Shown piece after piece: positions 18,191 to 26,916 of a stretch of 64,000 bases of DNA. A program made the translations under genes and the position numbers. The first letter of the stretch is position 1. The number at the start of each line of letters is the position of its first letter. The notes beneath the pieces are model-generated. The model worked only from the letters and a program-made list of their open reading frames with translations. It was not told where the DNA came from and searched no databases. Origin of the DNA: Deltaproteobacteria bacterium. Lineage in GTDB: Bacteria; Desulfobacterota; Desulfobacteria; Desulfobacterales; Desulfatirhabdiaceae. Location: assembly GCA_016219185.1 (NCBI GenBank), contig JACRBZ010000056.1, forward strand, positions 1 through 64,000, in the 5' to 3' direction.

Positions 18191-18865
18191 TCAATAGATT
18201 TCTCTGGAGTTGTTCCGGTGATCCACCATGTAAAGCAGCGTTGCTTTTGCCTTGAGCGCGGATTTGAGTTCTTCCAGCTTGATACGATCGATACTGTACA
18301 TGCGGATGTAGACATTCCGGTATCCCTCGGGCGCCTTTTCATAGGATGTCAGAATACTGGCAATTCTTCCCCCGAACCCGCGGATGATCTGGGCAACATC
18401 CAGGATGGAGCCTTGCCTGTCTTCCAGGCAAAAGGCAAACTGAATTCCCTTTTTCCCGATGCCCGTCAGGGAAATGATCACCTTGAACAGATCGGTATGG
18501 GTAATGACCCCGACGACGCTGCCGTCATCCACAACCGGAACACCGGATATCTTGTTGGCCAGCAGCAGTTCGGCGGTTTCTTCTATCGTGAAATCCGGCG
18601 GAACCGAAATCGGCTTCGGCGACATGATGTCTTTGATTTGAATGGTTGAGAGCAGATAGAGAAGCTCGTGTATTTCAAGGGTCGTGGCACCGGATGGAGA
18701 TGCTTTTTTCAGATCCCTGTCCGTTACAACGCCAACGAGACGGTTTTTGTCCATGACCGGCAGCAGGGTGATCCGATGGGTTTTCATCAGATTCATGGCT
18801 TCCTGCATGGAGCTGTGTTTATCTATCGTAATGGCGGGTTTGTTCATCCAGTTTTTTACAAGCAT
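18191..18865 (-). CDS. acuB: CBS-ACT domain protein, AcuB-like
   Basis: Cytoplasmic protein of 224 residues with two CBS domains (about 1-60 and 75-135) followed by an ACT-like domain (about 140-215). The architecture and segments such as VTDRDLKKASPS closely resemble Bacillus AcuB, encoded with acetyl-CoA synthetase modification genes. CBS pairs usually bind adenine nucleotides and ACT domains bind amino acids. I chose the ATG at 18865 because GGAGGT lies 8 nt before it; a GTG 15 bp further up overlaps that ribosome site. It sits at the end of the liv operon, about 40 bp after livF. AcuA- and AcuC-like genes lie 8 kb away, so the symbol is a resemblance call. Confidence 0.75.
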   Translation of the reverse strand: MLVKNWMNKPAITIDKHSSMQEAMNLMKTHRITLLPVMDKNRLVGVVTDRDLKKASPSGATTLEIHELLYLLSTIQIKDIMSPKPISVPPDFTIEETAELLLANKISGVPVVDDGSVVGVITHTDLFKVIISLTGIGKKGIQFAFCLEDRQGSILDVAQIIRGFGGRIASILTSYEKAPEGYRNVYIRMYSIDRIKLEELKSALKAKATLLYMVDHRNNSREIY

Positions 18866-18906
18866 GGAAATAACCTCCACTTTTAAGATGGTTAGATTAA
18901 GGTTCC

Positions 18907-19611
18907 CTATATTCCCAGATACGCCTTCTTGATGTGGTCGTTACTCAGCAAGGCCTCGCCCGAATCCTTCAGAACGACCCTGCCCGTTTCGAGGACATAC
19001 CCCCGGGTGGCGATCCTGAGGGACTGGAAAACATTCTGTTCGACCAGCAGAATCGTCACGCCCAGCTTGCTGATTTCGGTAATAATCTTGAAGATGGACT
19101 TTACCAGGAGGGGCGAAAGGCCGAGTGACGGCTCGTCAAGCAGCAACAGTTTTGGATCGGCCATGAGGCCTCGCGCAATGGCAAGCATTTGCTGTTCTCC
19201 GCCCGACATGGTGCCGCCAAGTTGTTTTTCCCGTTCCTTGAGTCGCGGCAGCATTGTGAACACCCGGTCCATGTTCGCGTCGCGTTTCTTGCGCGCCTTC
19301 CTGGTAAAGGATCCCATCCTCAGATTCTCGGTAACCGTCATTTGCGGAAAAATCTTTCTGCCTTCAGGGACCTGGACAACGCCGAGTTCAACCACTTCAT
19401 GCGCTTCGAGTTTCGCCAAATCCACGCCGTTGAATGTGATGGAGCCGGTTCCGGGTTTCTCCAGGCGGGAGATGTTCTTGAGGATTGTCGATTTTCCGGC
19501 GCCGTTTGCTCCGACCACCGTAACGATCTCGCCCTCCATTACCTCAATGTTCACTTCCCATAGCACCTTGAGGTCTCCATAACTGAAGTTCAGGTTCTCG
19601 ATCTTAAGCAT
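18907..19611 (-). CDS. livF: Branched-chain amino acid ABC importer ATPase LivF
   Basis: Cytoplasmic ATPase of 234 residues. It has Walker A GANGAGKST, the LivF-typical VVQVPEGRKIFPQMTVTENL segment, signature MSGGEQQMLAIARGLM, Walker B LLLLDEPSLGLSP and the H-loop VEQN. Its ATG shares one base with the livG stop. With LivG it energises the LivHM permease. Confidence 0.95.
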   Translation of the reverse strand: MLKIENLNFSYGDLKVLWEVNIEVMEGEIVTVVGANGAGKSTILKNISRLEKPGTGSITFNGVDLAKLEAHEVVELGVVQVPEGRKIFPQMTVTENLRMGSFTRKARKKRDANMDRVFTMLPRLKEREKQLGGTMSGGEQQMLAIARGLMADPKLLLLDEPSLGLSPLLVKSIFKIITEISKLGVTILLVEQNVFQSLRIATRGYVLETGRVVLKDSGEALLSNDHIKKAYLGI

Positions 19612-20324
19612 TACTCACCTCCGAGATAGGCGTCAACCACGGCCTTGTTGGAAACGATTTCCTGGGGATTGCCTTCGGCCAGTTTCTCGCCGGAATTCAG
19701 AACCACAATCCTGTCGGAAATGCGCATGATCGCTTTCATGTCGTGTTCGATGACCATCTGGGTGATCCCGAGATTCTTGATGTCCAGGATCAACTGGATG
19801 ATTTCCTCGCTCTCCGCCGGATTGAGCCCCCCCATGACCTCGTCAAGAAGCAGCAGTTTTGGTTTGGTGGCCAGAACGCGCGCCACTTCCAGTTTCTTGC
19901 GCTCGCCGATGGGCAGACTGCCGGCAAGGACTTTTACGCGGGTTTCAAGGCCGACGACATGGATTTTTTCCATGGCCATGATGCGCGCCTTTTTAAGCGA
20001 ATTCGTGCGGCACAGGGCGCCGACCATGACATTGTCCACCACGCTCATTTTCGCAAGGGGGCGCACTTTCTGCCAGGTTCGCGCCATGCCGAGCTTGCAC
20101 ACGGCATCGGGCTTCAGCCCGTTCATGCGATGTCCGTCGAAAAGGATCTCGCCGCGGGAAGGCGGATAGTAGCCGGTAATGCAGTTGAACAGCGTGGTCT
20201 TTCCCGCGCCGTTGGGGCCGATGAGCCCCATGATCATTCCCTGAACCATCTCGAAGGAGACATCGGAATTGGCTGCCAGTCCGCCAAAGAATTTGCTGAC
20301 ATTTTTGATCTCAAGAATCGCCAT
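19611..20324 (-). CDS. livG: Branched-chain amino acid ABC importer ATPase LivG
   Basis: ATPase of 237 residues. Walker A is GPNGAGKTT, followed by the LivG segment GMARTWQKVRPLAKMSVVDN, the signature region SLPIGERKKLEVARVLA, Walker B LLLLDEVMGGLNP and VIEHDMKAI. The signature reads LPIGERKKLE where LSYGQQRRLE is common, a frequent LivG variation. The start overlaps the livM stop as TGATG. Confidence 0.95.
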   Translation of the reverse strand: MAILEIKNVSKFFGGLAANSDVSFEMVQGMIMGLIGPNGAGKTTLFNCITGYYPPSRGEILFDGHRMNGLKPDAVCKLGMARTWQKVRPLAKMSVVDNVMVGALCRTNSLKKARIMAMEKIHVVGLETRVKVLAGSLPIGERKKLEVARVLATKPKLLLLDEVMGGLNPAESEEIIQLILDIKNLGITQMVIEHDMKAIMRISDRIVVLNSGEKLAEGNPQEIVSNKAVVDAYLGGE

Positions 20325-21397
20325 CAGATCCCCTCCTTTCGTCGTTTTGCCAGGAGCTTTCGAAAGAATCCCAGAATACCGTCCGGCATGTACAGGATAA
20401 CGACAACCAGCAGGATACCGTAGATCAGCACATGGGCATGGGATAACTGCTCTTTAAGAAAGAAACCGAAACTCGAATTTTCACTGACCAGCCCGGAATC
20501 GATCACCGCCTGGGCAATCATGTTGCTGCGCAGGGCTTCGGAGAACGGCACCAGCACCACGGCGCCGATTACCGGCCCGAAAATGGTGCCGATGCCGCCG
20601 ATGATGCAGGTCATGACGATCTGGACCGACAGATCCAGGGCCAGAACCGTTGTTGGATCGATAAAACCGACATAGAGGCCGTAGATGCTGCCGGCCATGG
20701 ATGTAAACACCACGGAAAAGGACAGCGCCACGTTTTTATAGACGGTCAGATTGATGCCCAGCGAGTGCGCGGCGTCCTGGTCCTCGCGGATTGCCTGAAA
20801 GTAGTAGCCCAGCTTGGAGTTCTGAAGCATCCACGTTACGATGATGGCAACGATCAGGGTTACGAGCCCGATATAATAAAAGGGCACTTTGGACATGAAA
20901 TCGGTGATGACGATATCTCCGATCTTGAACGGCGGGATATCGGTGATCAGGATGCCTTCGGCGCCGTTTGTCAGGTTCTTCAGGTTCAGGGCCGTAACGC
21001 GGAAAATTTCGGCCACGGCGATGGAGGCCAGAACAAAATAGGGGCCGCGCAGACGGAAACAAATGGAACCGATGATCAGGCCGATCGCAACGGCAACCAC
21101 AATGCCGGCCCACACGCCATACCAGGGCGCGATATGCCGGTACTGCATCAGGATGATTGTCGTGTAAGCGCCAACACCGAAGTAGGCTGCGTGGCCCACC
21201 GAATACTGGCCGGTATACCCGCCAAGGATATTCCAGCCCAATCCCATGATGACGCTGATAAATATTAGTATCATGATGTGAAGCGCATAGGTGCTCTCCA
21301 CGAAATTCGGAAGCAGAAAGAGCGCGACAACCGCCACCACGGTCAGCAGGACCGGAAGAGTGCTCATTCCCCGCATGTTGTGCATGAATGGTCTCAT
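20324..21397 (-). CDS. livM: Branched-chain amino acid ABC importer permease LivM
   Basis: Inner-membrane permease of about 357 residues from the ATG at 21397 (MRPFMHNMRG), 16 bp after livH ends. A longer frame would run into livH with an unlikely cysteine-rich leader and is rejected. It has about eight membrane helices, the LivM hallmark LGGYTGQYSVGHAAYFGVGAY near residue 60, and the cytoplasmic coupling loop AIREDQDAAHSLGIN. It pairs with LivH. Confidence 0.94.
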   Translation of the reverse strand: MRPFMHNMRGMSTLPVLLTVVAVVALFLLPNFVESTYALHIMILIFISVIMGLGWNILGGYTGQYSVGHAAYFGVGAYTTIILMQYRHIAPWYGVWAGIVVAVAIGLIIGSICFRLRGPYFVLASIAVAEIFRVTALNLKNLTNGAEGILITDIPPFKIGDIVITDFMSKVPFYYIGLVTLIVAIIVTWMLQNSKLGYYFQAIREDQDAAHSLGINLTVYKNVALSFSVVFTSMAGSIYGLYVGFIDPTTVLALDLSVQIVMTCIIGGIGTIFGPVIGAVVLVPFSEALRSNMIAQAVIDSGLVSENSSFGFFLKEQLSHAHVLIYGILLVVVILYMPDGILGFFRKLLAKRRKEGI

Positions 21398-21413
21398 ACT
21401 GTATAAGCCCTCG

Positions 21414-22280
21414 TCAGTCTTTTGAAGTTCCCAGCAAGCCGGACGGCTTGAACAGAAGCACCAGCAGGAACAGGATGAATACAATGACATCTTTCCAGCC
21501 AGAGCCGAAGTAGACGCCGCCAACAGACTCCGCAACACCGATGATCACGCCCCCCAGGGTGGCACCTACGATGCTGCCCATGCCGCCAAGCACGGTGATC
21601 ACGAAGGCTTTTAGCGTGAAAACGCTGCCGACCTGCGGAAAGATGTAGTAGGTGGGCGATATGAGCGCCCCGGCCGTGCCCGCAAGCGAGGCTCCCAGTC
21701 CGAAGGCGATGATCGACATGCGTTTGACATTGATTCCCATAAGCTGGGCCGCCTCGCGGTCCTGGGCCGTTGCACGGACAGCCTGGCCCGTATCGGTCCT
21801 GTACAGAAACCAGTACAAAGCCAGGGTAATGACGATCGTGATAACAAAAGAGATGAGAAGCGGACTGGAGATCGATATCCCGAAAATGTTGAAGCTGGCG
21901 GATGAATACGTCGTCGACAGGATCTTGTAGTCCGACGTGAAGGCAAGCATGATTGCATTGCTCATGACCAGTCCCATGCCGATGGTCAGCAGGATCTGGT
22001 TCTGTGGCAGGGCGCCCAGCACGCGGTTGATGAAAACCTTTTGCAGAAATGCGCCGTACAGAAACATCAACGGGATCGTCACGATGATTGAAACGAAAGG
22101 GTCGATGTGAAACAGTGCAAAAAGAAAATAAGTCATGTACATGCCGATCATCAGCAGATCGCCGTGGGCAAAGTTGATGATCCGCATGACACCGAAAATG
22201 ATGGTCAAGCCAATGCCGATCAGGGCGTAAACGCCGCCGATCAGGATGCCGCTGATCAATGATTGAAAAAATACAGCCAT
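21414..22280 (-). CDS. livH: Branched-chain amino acid ABC importer permease LivH
   Basis: Inner-membrane permease of 288 residues from the ATG at 22280 (MAVFFQSLISG), preceded by GAGGAATT. It has the family start GGVYALIGIGLTIIFGVMRIINFAHGD (about 15-42), several helices, and the coupling loop RATAQDREAAQLMGIN. A frame that is open further upstream lacks membrane character and overlaps a repeat, so I excluded it. Confidence 0.94.
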   Translation of the reverse strand: MAVFFQSLISGILIGGVYALIGIGLTIIFGVMRIINFAHGDLLMIGMYMTYFLFALFHIDPFVSIIVTIPLMFLYGAFLQKVFINRVLGALPQNQILLTIGMGLVMSNAIMLAFTSDYKILSTTYSSASFNIFGISISSPLLISFVITIVITLALYWFLYRTDTGQAVRATAQDREAAQLMGINVKRMSIIAFGLGASLAGTAGALISPTYYIFPQVGSVFTLKAFVITVLGGMGSIVGATLGGVIIGVAESVGGVYFGSGWKDVIVFILFLLVLLFKPSGLLGTSKD

Positions 22281-22329
22281 AATTCCTCGGTATCTGATAA
22301 GTAAAAGGTCATGAATCGAGCATTCCCGG

Positions 22330-22455
22330 ATATAAACATGAGATACACCGTGAGAGCGCGAGGGCGGAACCATTTCATGCGCTTACGCCCTCACGATTTC
22401 ACCATGTATTTTCACGGTAAAGTGACGGTTCACCGTTTACGCTTCACGATTCAAT
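22330..22455. repeat. GTGA-rich inverted repeat between livK and livH
   Basis: The 185-bp gap between livK and livH contains nested inverted repeats built from GTGAGAGCGCGAGGGCG / CGCCCTCACG and GGTAAA / TTTACG elements. They resemble the element at 18132-18190. Lying after the binding-protein gene, it could protect the livK message or reduce read-through into livHMGF, a usual way to make more binding protein than permease. Confidence 0.55.
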
Positions 22456-22465
22456 CTTAAGGCCA

Positions 22466-23623
22466 TTATTTCGTCCAGCCCGGGAAAGGCCAAATCGGTT
22501 TCTTGTCGGTAAGTTCAGTCGGCCATACGGTCACGTATTTGCCGTTCTGCACCTGCTCGACAAGCATCTGGGCCTTGCGCTGGTTCTGATACCCATCATA
22601 GTCCTGAAAGGAAACCTCACCGAGGATACCGCTCCATTTTCCGGCATTCAGTGCCTCGCGCAACTTCTCGCGATCACCGCCGACTTTAGAGGCCGCCTCA
22701 CCCATGATCATCATGGATGCGTAGGCACATGCCGCATGATAGGTGGGCGCCTTTCCGAACTTCTTTTCATAGCGCTCATACCAGGCTTTTGAGTTGCTCC
22801 AGGGCACTGCCTGGGTCCACTGCGTGGATGAGAAAATGCCATTGCTGATATCTTTTTCGGCGGCAAACTGTTCCACCGAGAAACCGGCGCCCGCACCCAG
22901 GAAGGCCATGGGCGAAAGACCGATTTCGCGAGATTGCCGCATCAGCAGGATGGCGTCGGCCACATAGGATACCATGAAAACAAGGTCGGGATTGGCGGCC
23001 TTGGCCTGGGCCAGCGTGGAACGGTAGTCCGGCGAGCCCTTGGAGTAGGCTTCTTCAAAGACCACTTTGATGCCTTTCTTTGCTGCGATGTCCTTGGCGC
23101 TGGTGGCCGCCGAAACGCCAAAATCGGTATTTTCGTTCAAGATGGCGATAGTCTTTGGGCTGCCGAGTTTGGTAGCCATATCAATGAGAATGGATGCATA
23201 GTCACCAGTCGTGCCCGATGTCCGGAAGGTCCACTTCAGGTTCTGGCGGGTAATCTCCTCCTTCGAGGCTGCCGGGATGAGCAAGGGGATCTTGTACCGC
23301 TCCGCCATCTTGGCATCGGCGTTTGACGTGGCGGAAGTGTAGGGGCCCACGATTCCGACAACTTTATCGCGGGTAGCCAATTTCTCAAGGGCTGCCATGG
23401 ATTTTTCGGGTTTGCCCGTATCGTCTTCCTTGATCAGATCCACATCGATTCCCTTTGCCTTCAGGTCCTCGATGGCAAGGATAACGCCGTTGGACAGGTT
23501 CTCTCCGATGGGGGCTTCCGGTCCGGTAATCGAATTGACGAAACCGAGCTTAACGGTTTCCGCCATTGCGACGGCCGGGGTAATCCACATAACAGCCAAC
23601 ATCAACGCCACTGCTCTTTTCAT
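22466..23623 (-). CDS. livK: Branched-chain amino acid-type periplasmic binding protein LivK
   Basis: Periplasmic ligand-binding protein of 385 residues with a classical signal peptide (MKRAVALMLAV..., cleavage after AMA near 21). The family opening VKLGFVNSITGPEAPIGEN is followed by GIVGPYTSATSNA and the cleft residues of a type I periplasmic fold. The ATG at 23623 has a strong GGAGGA site 7 nt before it; a longer frame upstream would lack a signal peptide. It is the first gene of livKHMGF-acuB and follows a good sigma-54 promoter. The ligand could also be a short-chain acid or amide, as this family is broad. Confidence 0.92.
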   Translation of the reverse strand: MKRAVALMLAVMWITPAVAMAETVKLGFVNSITGPEAPIGENLSNGVILAIEDLKAKGIDVDLIKEDDTGKPEKSMAALEKLATRDKVVGIVGPYTSATSNADAKMAERYKIPLLIPAASKEEITRQNLKWTFRTSGTTGDYASILIDMATKLGSPKTIAILNENTDFGVSAATSAKDIAAKKGIKVVFEEAYSKGSPDYRSTLAQAKAANPDLVFMVSYVADAILLMRQSREIGLSPMAFLGAGAGFSVEQFAAEKDISNGIFSSTQWTQAVPWSNSKAWYERYEKKFGKAPTYHAACAYASMMIMGEAASKVGGDREKLREALNAGKWSGILGEVSFQDYDGYQNQRKAQMLVEQVQNGKYVTVWPTELTDKKPIWPFPGWTK

Positions 23624-23730
23624 TGTAGTTCCTCCTGTCTCTGTTGAATGAGAAAACGTTTGATGACTTAAAAAGTCCATCCCAATTTGACATTTTGCGA
23701 GTTCATAATCCTGATTTCGTTTGACCATCA

Positions 23731-23746
23731 TGCAGGAAAAGTGCCA
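23731..23746 (-). promoter_or_regulatory. Sigma-54 (-24/-12) promoter of the liv operon
   Basis: Reading the minus strand, TGGCAC-TTTTC-CTGCA has the GG and GC exactly ten bases apart, as required. The -24 box is perfect and the -12 box has one change (CTGC for TTGC). The predicted start of transcription is near 23720, about 97 bp before livK. No other gene intervenes. Confidence 0.75.
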
Positions 23747-24099
23747 CGAAAGCATCAAGACCGCATTTTGGCCTCCCGGCAAGCAGGGGTGATCCACACT
23801 GCAGCACACACGGCGTAAAAACATTATTACGAATCGCTCTCCAACACCCGATGAATCTCCGGCGGATTCGGCACCTTTATATCACATACCGGCGGATATT
23901 TACCAGAAGATCGTTATTTTTTATGATGGATTCATTAAATTTACCAACTTTGATCGACTCCTCCATAATCCATCGGATATGCCATCAAGCAGTCGTTAAG
24001 CGCAATTGAAGTGGCTGATTTCCACCATATACTGGCTGATTTCCGCCAGTTGATCATTTCTGACTATTTTGCATTCCATGAATGCGCATTGAGCGCTGA
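23747..24099. other. Intergenic region upstream of the malic enzyme remnant
   Basis: No gene is visible here. It contains a 21-bp-period direct repeat at 24012-24048 and otherwise non-coding sequence with many stops. Any enhancer for the liv sigma-54 promoter should lie in the first 150 bp of this stretch; I see no convincing palindrome there. Confidence 0.55.
24012..24048 (+). repeat. Short direct repeat TGGCTGATTTCC(A/G)CCA
   Basis: Two copies with 15 of 16 identical bases, 21 bp apart, lie just before the malic enzyme fragment. Tandem terminal repeats of this sort occur at ends of some insertion sequences, which could explain the neighbouring gene loss. No transposase is nearby, so this stays open. 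Confidence 0.5.
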
Positions 24100-24294
24100 C
24101 TGAACCGGCTGGGACCCGAGCGGGAAGTGACGCGCAAAATCATCTTCAGCGCGCAGCAAAACCCCAAACGGATCGTGCTTCCTGAAGGCAATCACCCCAC
24201 CATTCTAAGAGCCGCGCATCAGGTGGCGCGGAAAGGCATCGCCATTCCGCGTCCCGATTATGAGACATTTGCATTCCCAACGCGTGTGTGTTAA
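24100..24294 (+). pseudogene. Remnant of a malic enzyme/phosphotransacetylase gene
   Basis: An open stretch after a TGA (24097-24099) encodes LNRLGPEREVTRKIIFSAQQ followed by NPKRIVLPEGNHPTILRAAH and QVARKGIAIP, then unrelated residues and a TAA. The KRIVLPEG...LRAA segment is the start of the phosphate acetyltransferase-like domain, and the residues before it match the linker that joins it to the malic enzyme part in MaeB-type proteins. Only about 45 of more than 700 residues remain, with no start codon, so it is a decayed fragment. It shows that this locus suffered a deletion between the liv operon and the synthetase genes. Confidence 0.72.
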
Positions 24295-24347
24295 TGCTTT
24301 GCTCATCTTTATTTCCTTTTTAGTTCTGATCACGGAATCAGCACTGT

Positions 24348-24374
24348 TCTCCTATACTTAAAAGGAGATTTTTT
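24348..24374 (+). terminator. Hairpin with T-tract before the synthetase operon
   Basis: The stem TCTCCT/AGGAGA (24348-24353 with 24363-24368) has a 9-nt loop and is followed by six T residues on the plus strand. It would stop transcription coming from the decayed malic enzyme region and insulate the following operon. The stem is short. Confidence 0.5.
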
Positions 24375-24459
24375 CCGACCTCGATAACATCACTTTTTTA
24401 ATTATCCCCAGCATATCTGGGGGCTTAGCTCTGGAGTTATTCAGAGGGGAATCTGTCAG

Positions 24460-26424
24460 ATGGCTGATATAGAAAAGCTGCGCAATGCCCATTTGGAAGA
24501 ATTCGAGAAAACCGCGCACATCAATTCGATGGAAGAATACAAACGGCTCTATCGGCGGTCAATCGAAGCCCCGGATGCGTTCTGGGGAGAACAGGCAAAA
24601 ACCTATCTGTCATGGGATAAGATATGGGATTTTGTGCTTCGGTATGATTTCGAGGAAGCCAGGATCGAGTGGTTTGGAGGCGGGGTTCTGAATGCGTGCC
24701 ATAATTGCATTGATCGACATCTGGAATTGCGAAAAGACAAGATTGCGTATCATTGGGTAGGTGATTCGCCCGGAGAAACCCGGTCCGTAACCTATTCGGA
24801 TCTTCATGCCCGGGTCTGCAACCTTGCCGCGGAACTCAAGTATCGCGGCGTGAGCAAAGGAGACCGGGTAATTCTTTATATGCCCAGAGTTATCGAACTA
24901 CCCGTTGCCATGCTTGCCTGTGCCAGAATCGGAGCCGTTCACAGTGTTGTTTTCGGCGGATTCAGCCCCAAAGCTCTGGCAAATCGCATCTCTGATTGCA
25001 GTGCACGCGTGGTCATCACGGTGGATAGCGGCTTTAGATCCGGCAAATTACTTCCCTATAAAACAAATGTCGAAAAAGCTCTGGAAATTGCTTCCGATGT
25101 TGAAACGGTTATCATTTTTGACCGAACCGGACAAAAAAAAGTTCTGTCATCTTCCCGCAATATCGGGTGGCATGAGGTAAACGCAGCCCCCGATCCGCCT
25201 GCTGATGTCGCACCCGAACCCATGAATGCCGAAGATCCGTTGTTTATCCTATATACCAGCGGTCCTTCCGGAAAACCTGTCGGAATCGTGCATACCCATG
25301 GTGGTTATCTGTTGTACGCGGCAATGAGCTCCAGAATTATCTTTGATCTTCGAGAGGATGACGTGATCTGGTGCACCGCGGATTTCGGCTGGATTATGGG
25401 GCACAGCCTGGGCGTGTATGGCTCTCTGCTGAACGGACAGACCAGCGTCATATTCGAAGGCGTTCCCTGGTATCCGACTTATGACCGTTATTGGGAGATC
25501 ATTTCAAAATACAAGGTCAGCAAATTCTATACGGCTCCGACTGTGATACGCAAGCTGTCAAGAGCCGGCAATGACTATCTGAAAAAATATGACCTTTCAT
25601 CACTCAGGCTGCTGGGTTCCGCCGGAGAAATACTGGATCATGAATCCTGGGAATGGTTCTATAGACATGTCGGGTACGAACGCTGCCCGATCGTTGATAC
25701 CTACTTTCAGATCGAAACAGGCGGTCCGGTAATCAGCCCGCTTCCGGGAATCTCTCCCTTGAAACCGGGTTCATGTTCAATTCCTTTTTTCGGAACAGAC
25801 CCCGTGATACTCGATGACAGCGGAGATGAAGCCAGATATCCGAACCAGCGGGGCGTCCTTTGCATCCGCGAGCCATGGCCCGGAATCGCCCGAACCGTTC
25901 ATGGCGATCATGAACAGTTCATAAGTACTTATTTTACCCAGATTCCGGGGATGTTTTTTACAGCGGATGAAGCCATGCGGGATGAAGACGGGAATTACCG
26001 AATTATCGGACGCGTGGACAATGTGATCAATGTTTCGGGTCATCGGATTGGCACAAAGGAAATCGAATCAATATTGGAACTTCATGATCAGGTTATCGAA
26101 GCTGCCGCCGTGGGATTCCCTCACCCGGTCAAACGACAGGGAATTTATGCTTTTGTGGCGATCAAAGACATTTCCGCAATATCGGACACCTTGAAAAACG
26201 AGTTGATAAGTCTTGTTCGGCAAGAGATCGGACCCATTGCCACGATTGACGTCATTCAGTGGACAACCGCGCTTCCGAAAACAAGAAGCGGAAAAATACT
26301 GAGAACCGTACTGGAAAAAATCGCCGCCGGAAAGACCGAGGAAATCGGCAATATTTCCGGAATCGCGGATACATCCCTGATTGAAAGTCTGATTAAAAAT
26401 CATAAGCCCGGAGACTATACATGA
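24460..26424 (+). CDS. Acetyl-CoA synthetase-like AMP-forming ligase with altered ATP loop
   Basis: This 654-residue protein matches Acs in length and overall order: N-terminal ACS domain, RVVIT, adenylation core, GRVDNVINVSGHRIGTKEIES, and the C-terminal PKTRSGKILR with catalytic Lys612. Two conserved sites are changed. The phosphate-binding loop reads TSGPSGKPVG (266-275) instead of TSGSTGKPKG, and the acyl-pocket motif reads DTYFQIETG instead of DTWWQTETG, placing Phe where the acetate-gating Trp usually is. It may be slow, use a larger acid, or serve another role. It is preceded by AGAGGGG and overlaps the GNAT gene as ATGA. Lys612 is the residue that Pat/AcuA enzymes acetylate in other Acs proteins. 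Confidence 0.85.
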   Translation: MADIEKLRNAHLEEFEKTAHINSMEEYKRLYRRSIEAPDAFWGEQAKTYLSWDKIWDFVLRYDFEEARIEWFGGGVLNACHNCIDRHLELRKDKIAYHWVGDSPGETRSVTYSDLHARVCNLAAELKYRGVSKGDRVILYMPRVIELPVAMLACARIGAVHSVVFGGFSPKALANRISDCSARVVITVDSGFRSGKLLPYKTNVEKALEIASDVETVIIFDRTGQKKVLSSSRNIGWHEVNAAPDPPADVAPEPMNAEDPLFILYTSGPSGKPVGIVHTHGGYLLYAAMSSRIIFDLREDDVIWCTADFGWIMGHSLGVYGSLLNGQTSVIFEGVPWYPTYDRYWEIISKYKVSKFYTAPTVIRKLSRAGNDYLKKYDLSSLRLLGSAGEILDHESWEWFYRHVGYERCPIVDTYFQIETGGPVISPLPGISPLKPGSCSIPFFGTDPVILDDSGDEARYPNQRGVLCIREPWPGIARTVHGDHEQFISTYFTQIPGMFFTADEAMRDEDGNYRIIGRVDNVINVSGHRIGTKEIESILELHDQVIEAAAVGFPHPVKRQGIYAFVAIKDISAISDTLKNELISLVRQEIGPIATIDVIQWTTALPKTRSGKILRTVLEKIAAGKTEEIGNISGIADTSLIESLIKNHKPGDYT

Positions 26425-26900
26425 TCATTGTCGACAAAAAAGGGAGCCCTTTCGAAGTCAACTCATTTCGATCCTGGGATTACCCTTGTCTTGTTGCGAT
26501 GTATGATGCGTTTGTTCCCAAAGGCTCTTTCCAGGGAATGCCTCCAGTTGTCGAGGAAGTCCGCCATAAATGGATCAAAGGACTGGTCAATGTGGGCGAG
26601 AACTTTCTGGCGTGGCAGGAAGGCAAAGTGATCGGGCATGTTGTTATTTTACCCGATTTTCAAAAAAGGGATGCGGAATATCTGATCTTTGTCAGCCAGG
26701 CAGCTCGCGGCAAAGGCGTGGGAAAAGCCTTGACGGATGCCGCGATTGGAAAAGTAAAAGACCTCCGTTTGAAAAAAGTCTGGTTGACGGTTGACGCCTA
26801 TAATTTCCGGGGAATAAAGCTCTACAAAAAAGCGGGTTTCGAAATGCGCAGGGAAGGTTCTTCCATGACCGAACGGGTGATGGAAATGAACATGGACTGA
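26421..26900 (+). CDS. GNAT acetyltransferase, AcuA-like candidate
   Basis: This 159-residue single-domain GNAT has the acetyl-CoA pyrophosphate-binding motif QAARGKGVGKAL (93-104) and the later strand VWLTVDAYNFRGIKLYKKAGFEM typical of the fold. It overlaps the upstream Acs-like gene by ATGA and is followed after 16 bp by an AcuC-like deacetylase. Context therefore suggests lysine acetylation of the synthetases, as by Bacillus AcuA or proteobacterial Pat. It is shorter than AcuA (about 210 residues), and sequence alone would also allow a small-molecule acetyltransferase. Confidence 0.72.
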   Translation: MIIVDKKGSPFEVNSFRSWDYPCLVAMYDAFVPKGSFQGMPPVVEEVRHKWIKGLVNVGENFLAWQEGKVIGHVVILPDFQKRDAEYLIFVSQAARGKGVGKALTDAAIGKVKDLRLKKVWLTVDAYNFRGIKLYKKAGFEMRREGSSMTERVMEMNMD

Positions 26901-26916
26901 TCATGAAAAGAACAAT

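Noticed and set aside
20324..21538. Longer LivM start at 21538
   Set aside because: The added 47 residues are cysteine- and serine-rich, overlap livH and have no family match; the ATG at 21397 gives the normal length.
24012..24048. Direct repeat as proof of an insertion sequence end
   Set aside because: Only two copies, no transposase and no matching end on the other side of the remnant.
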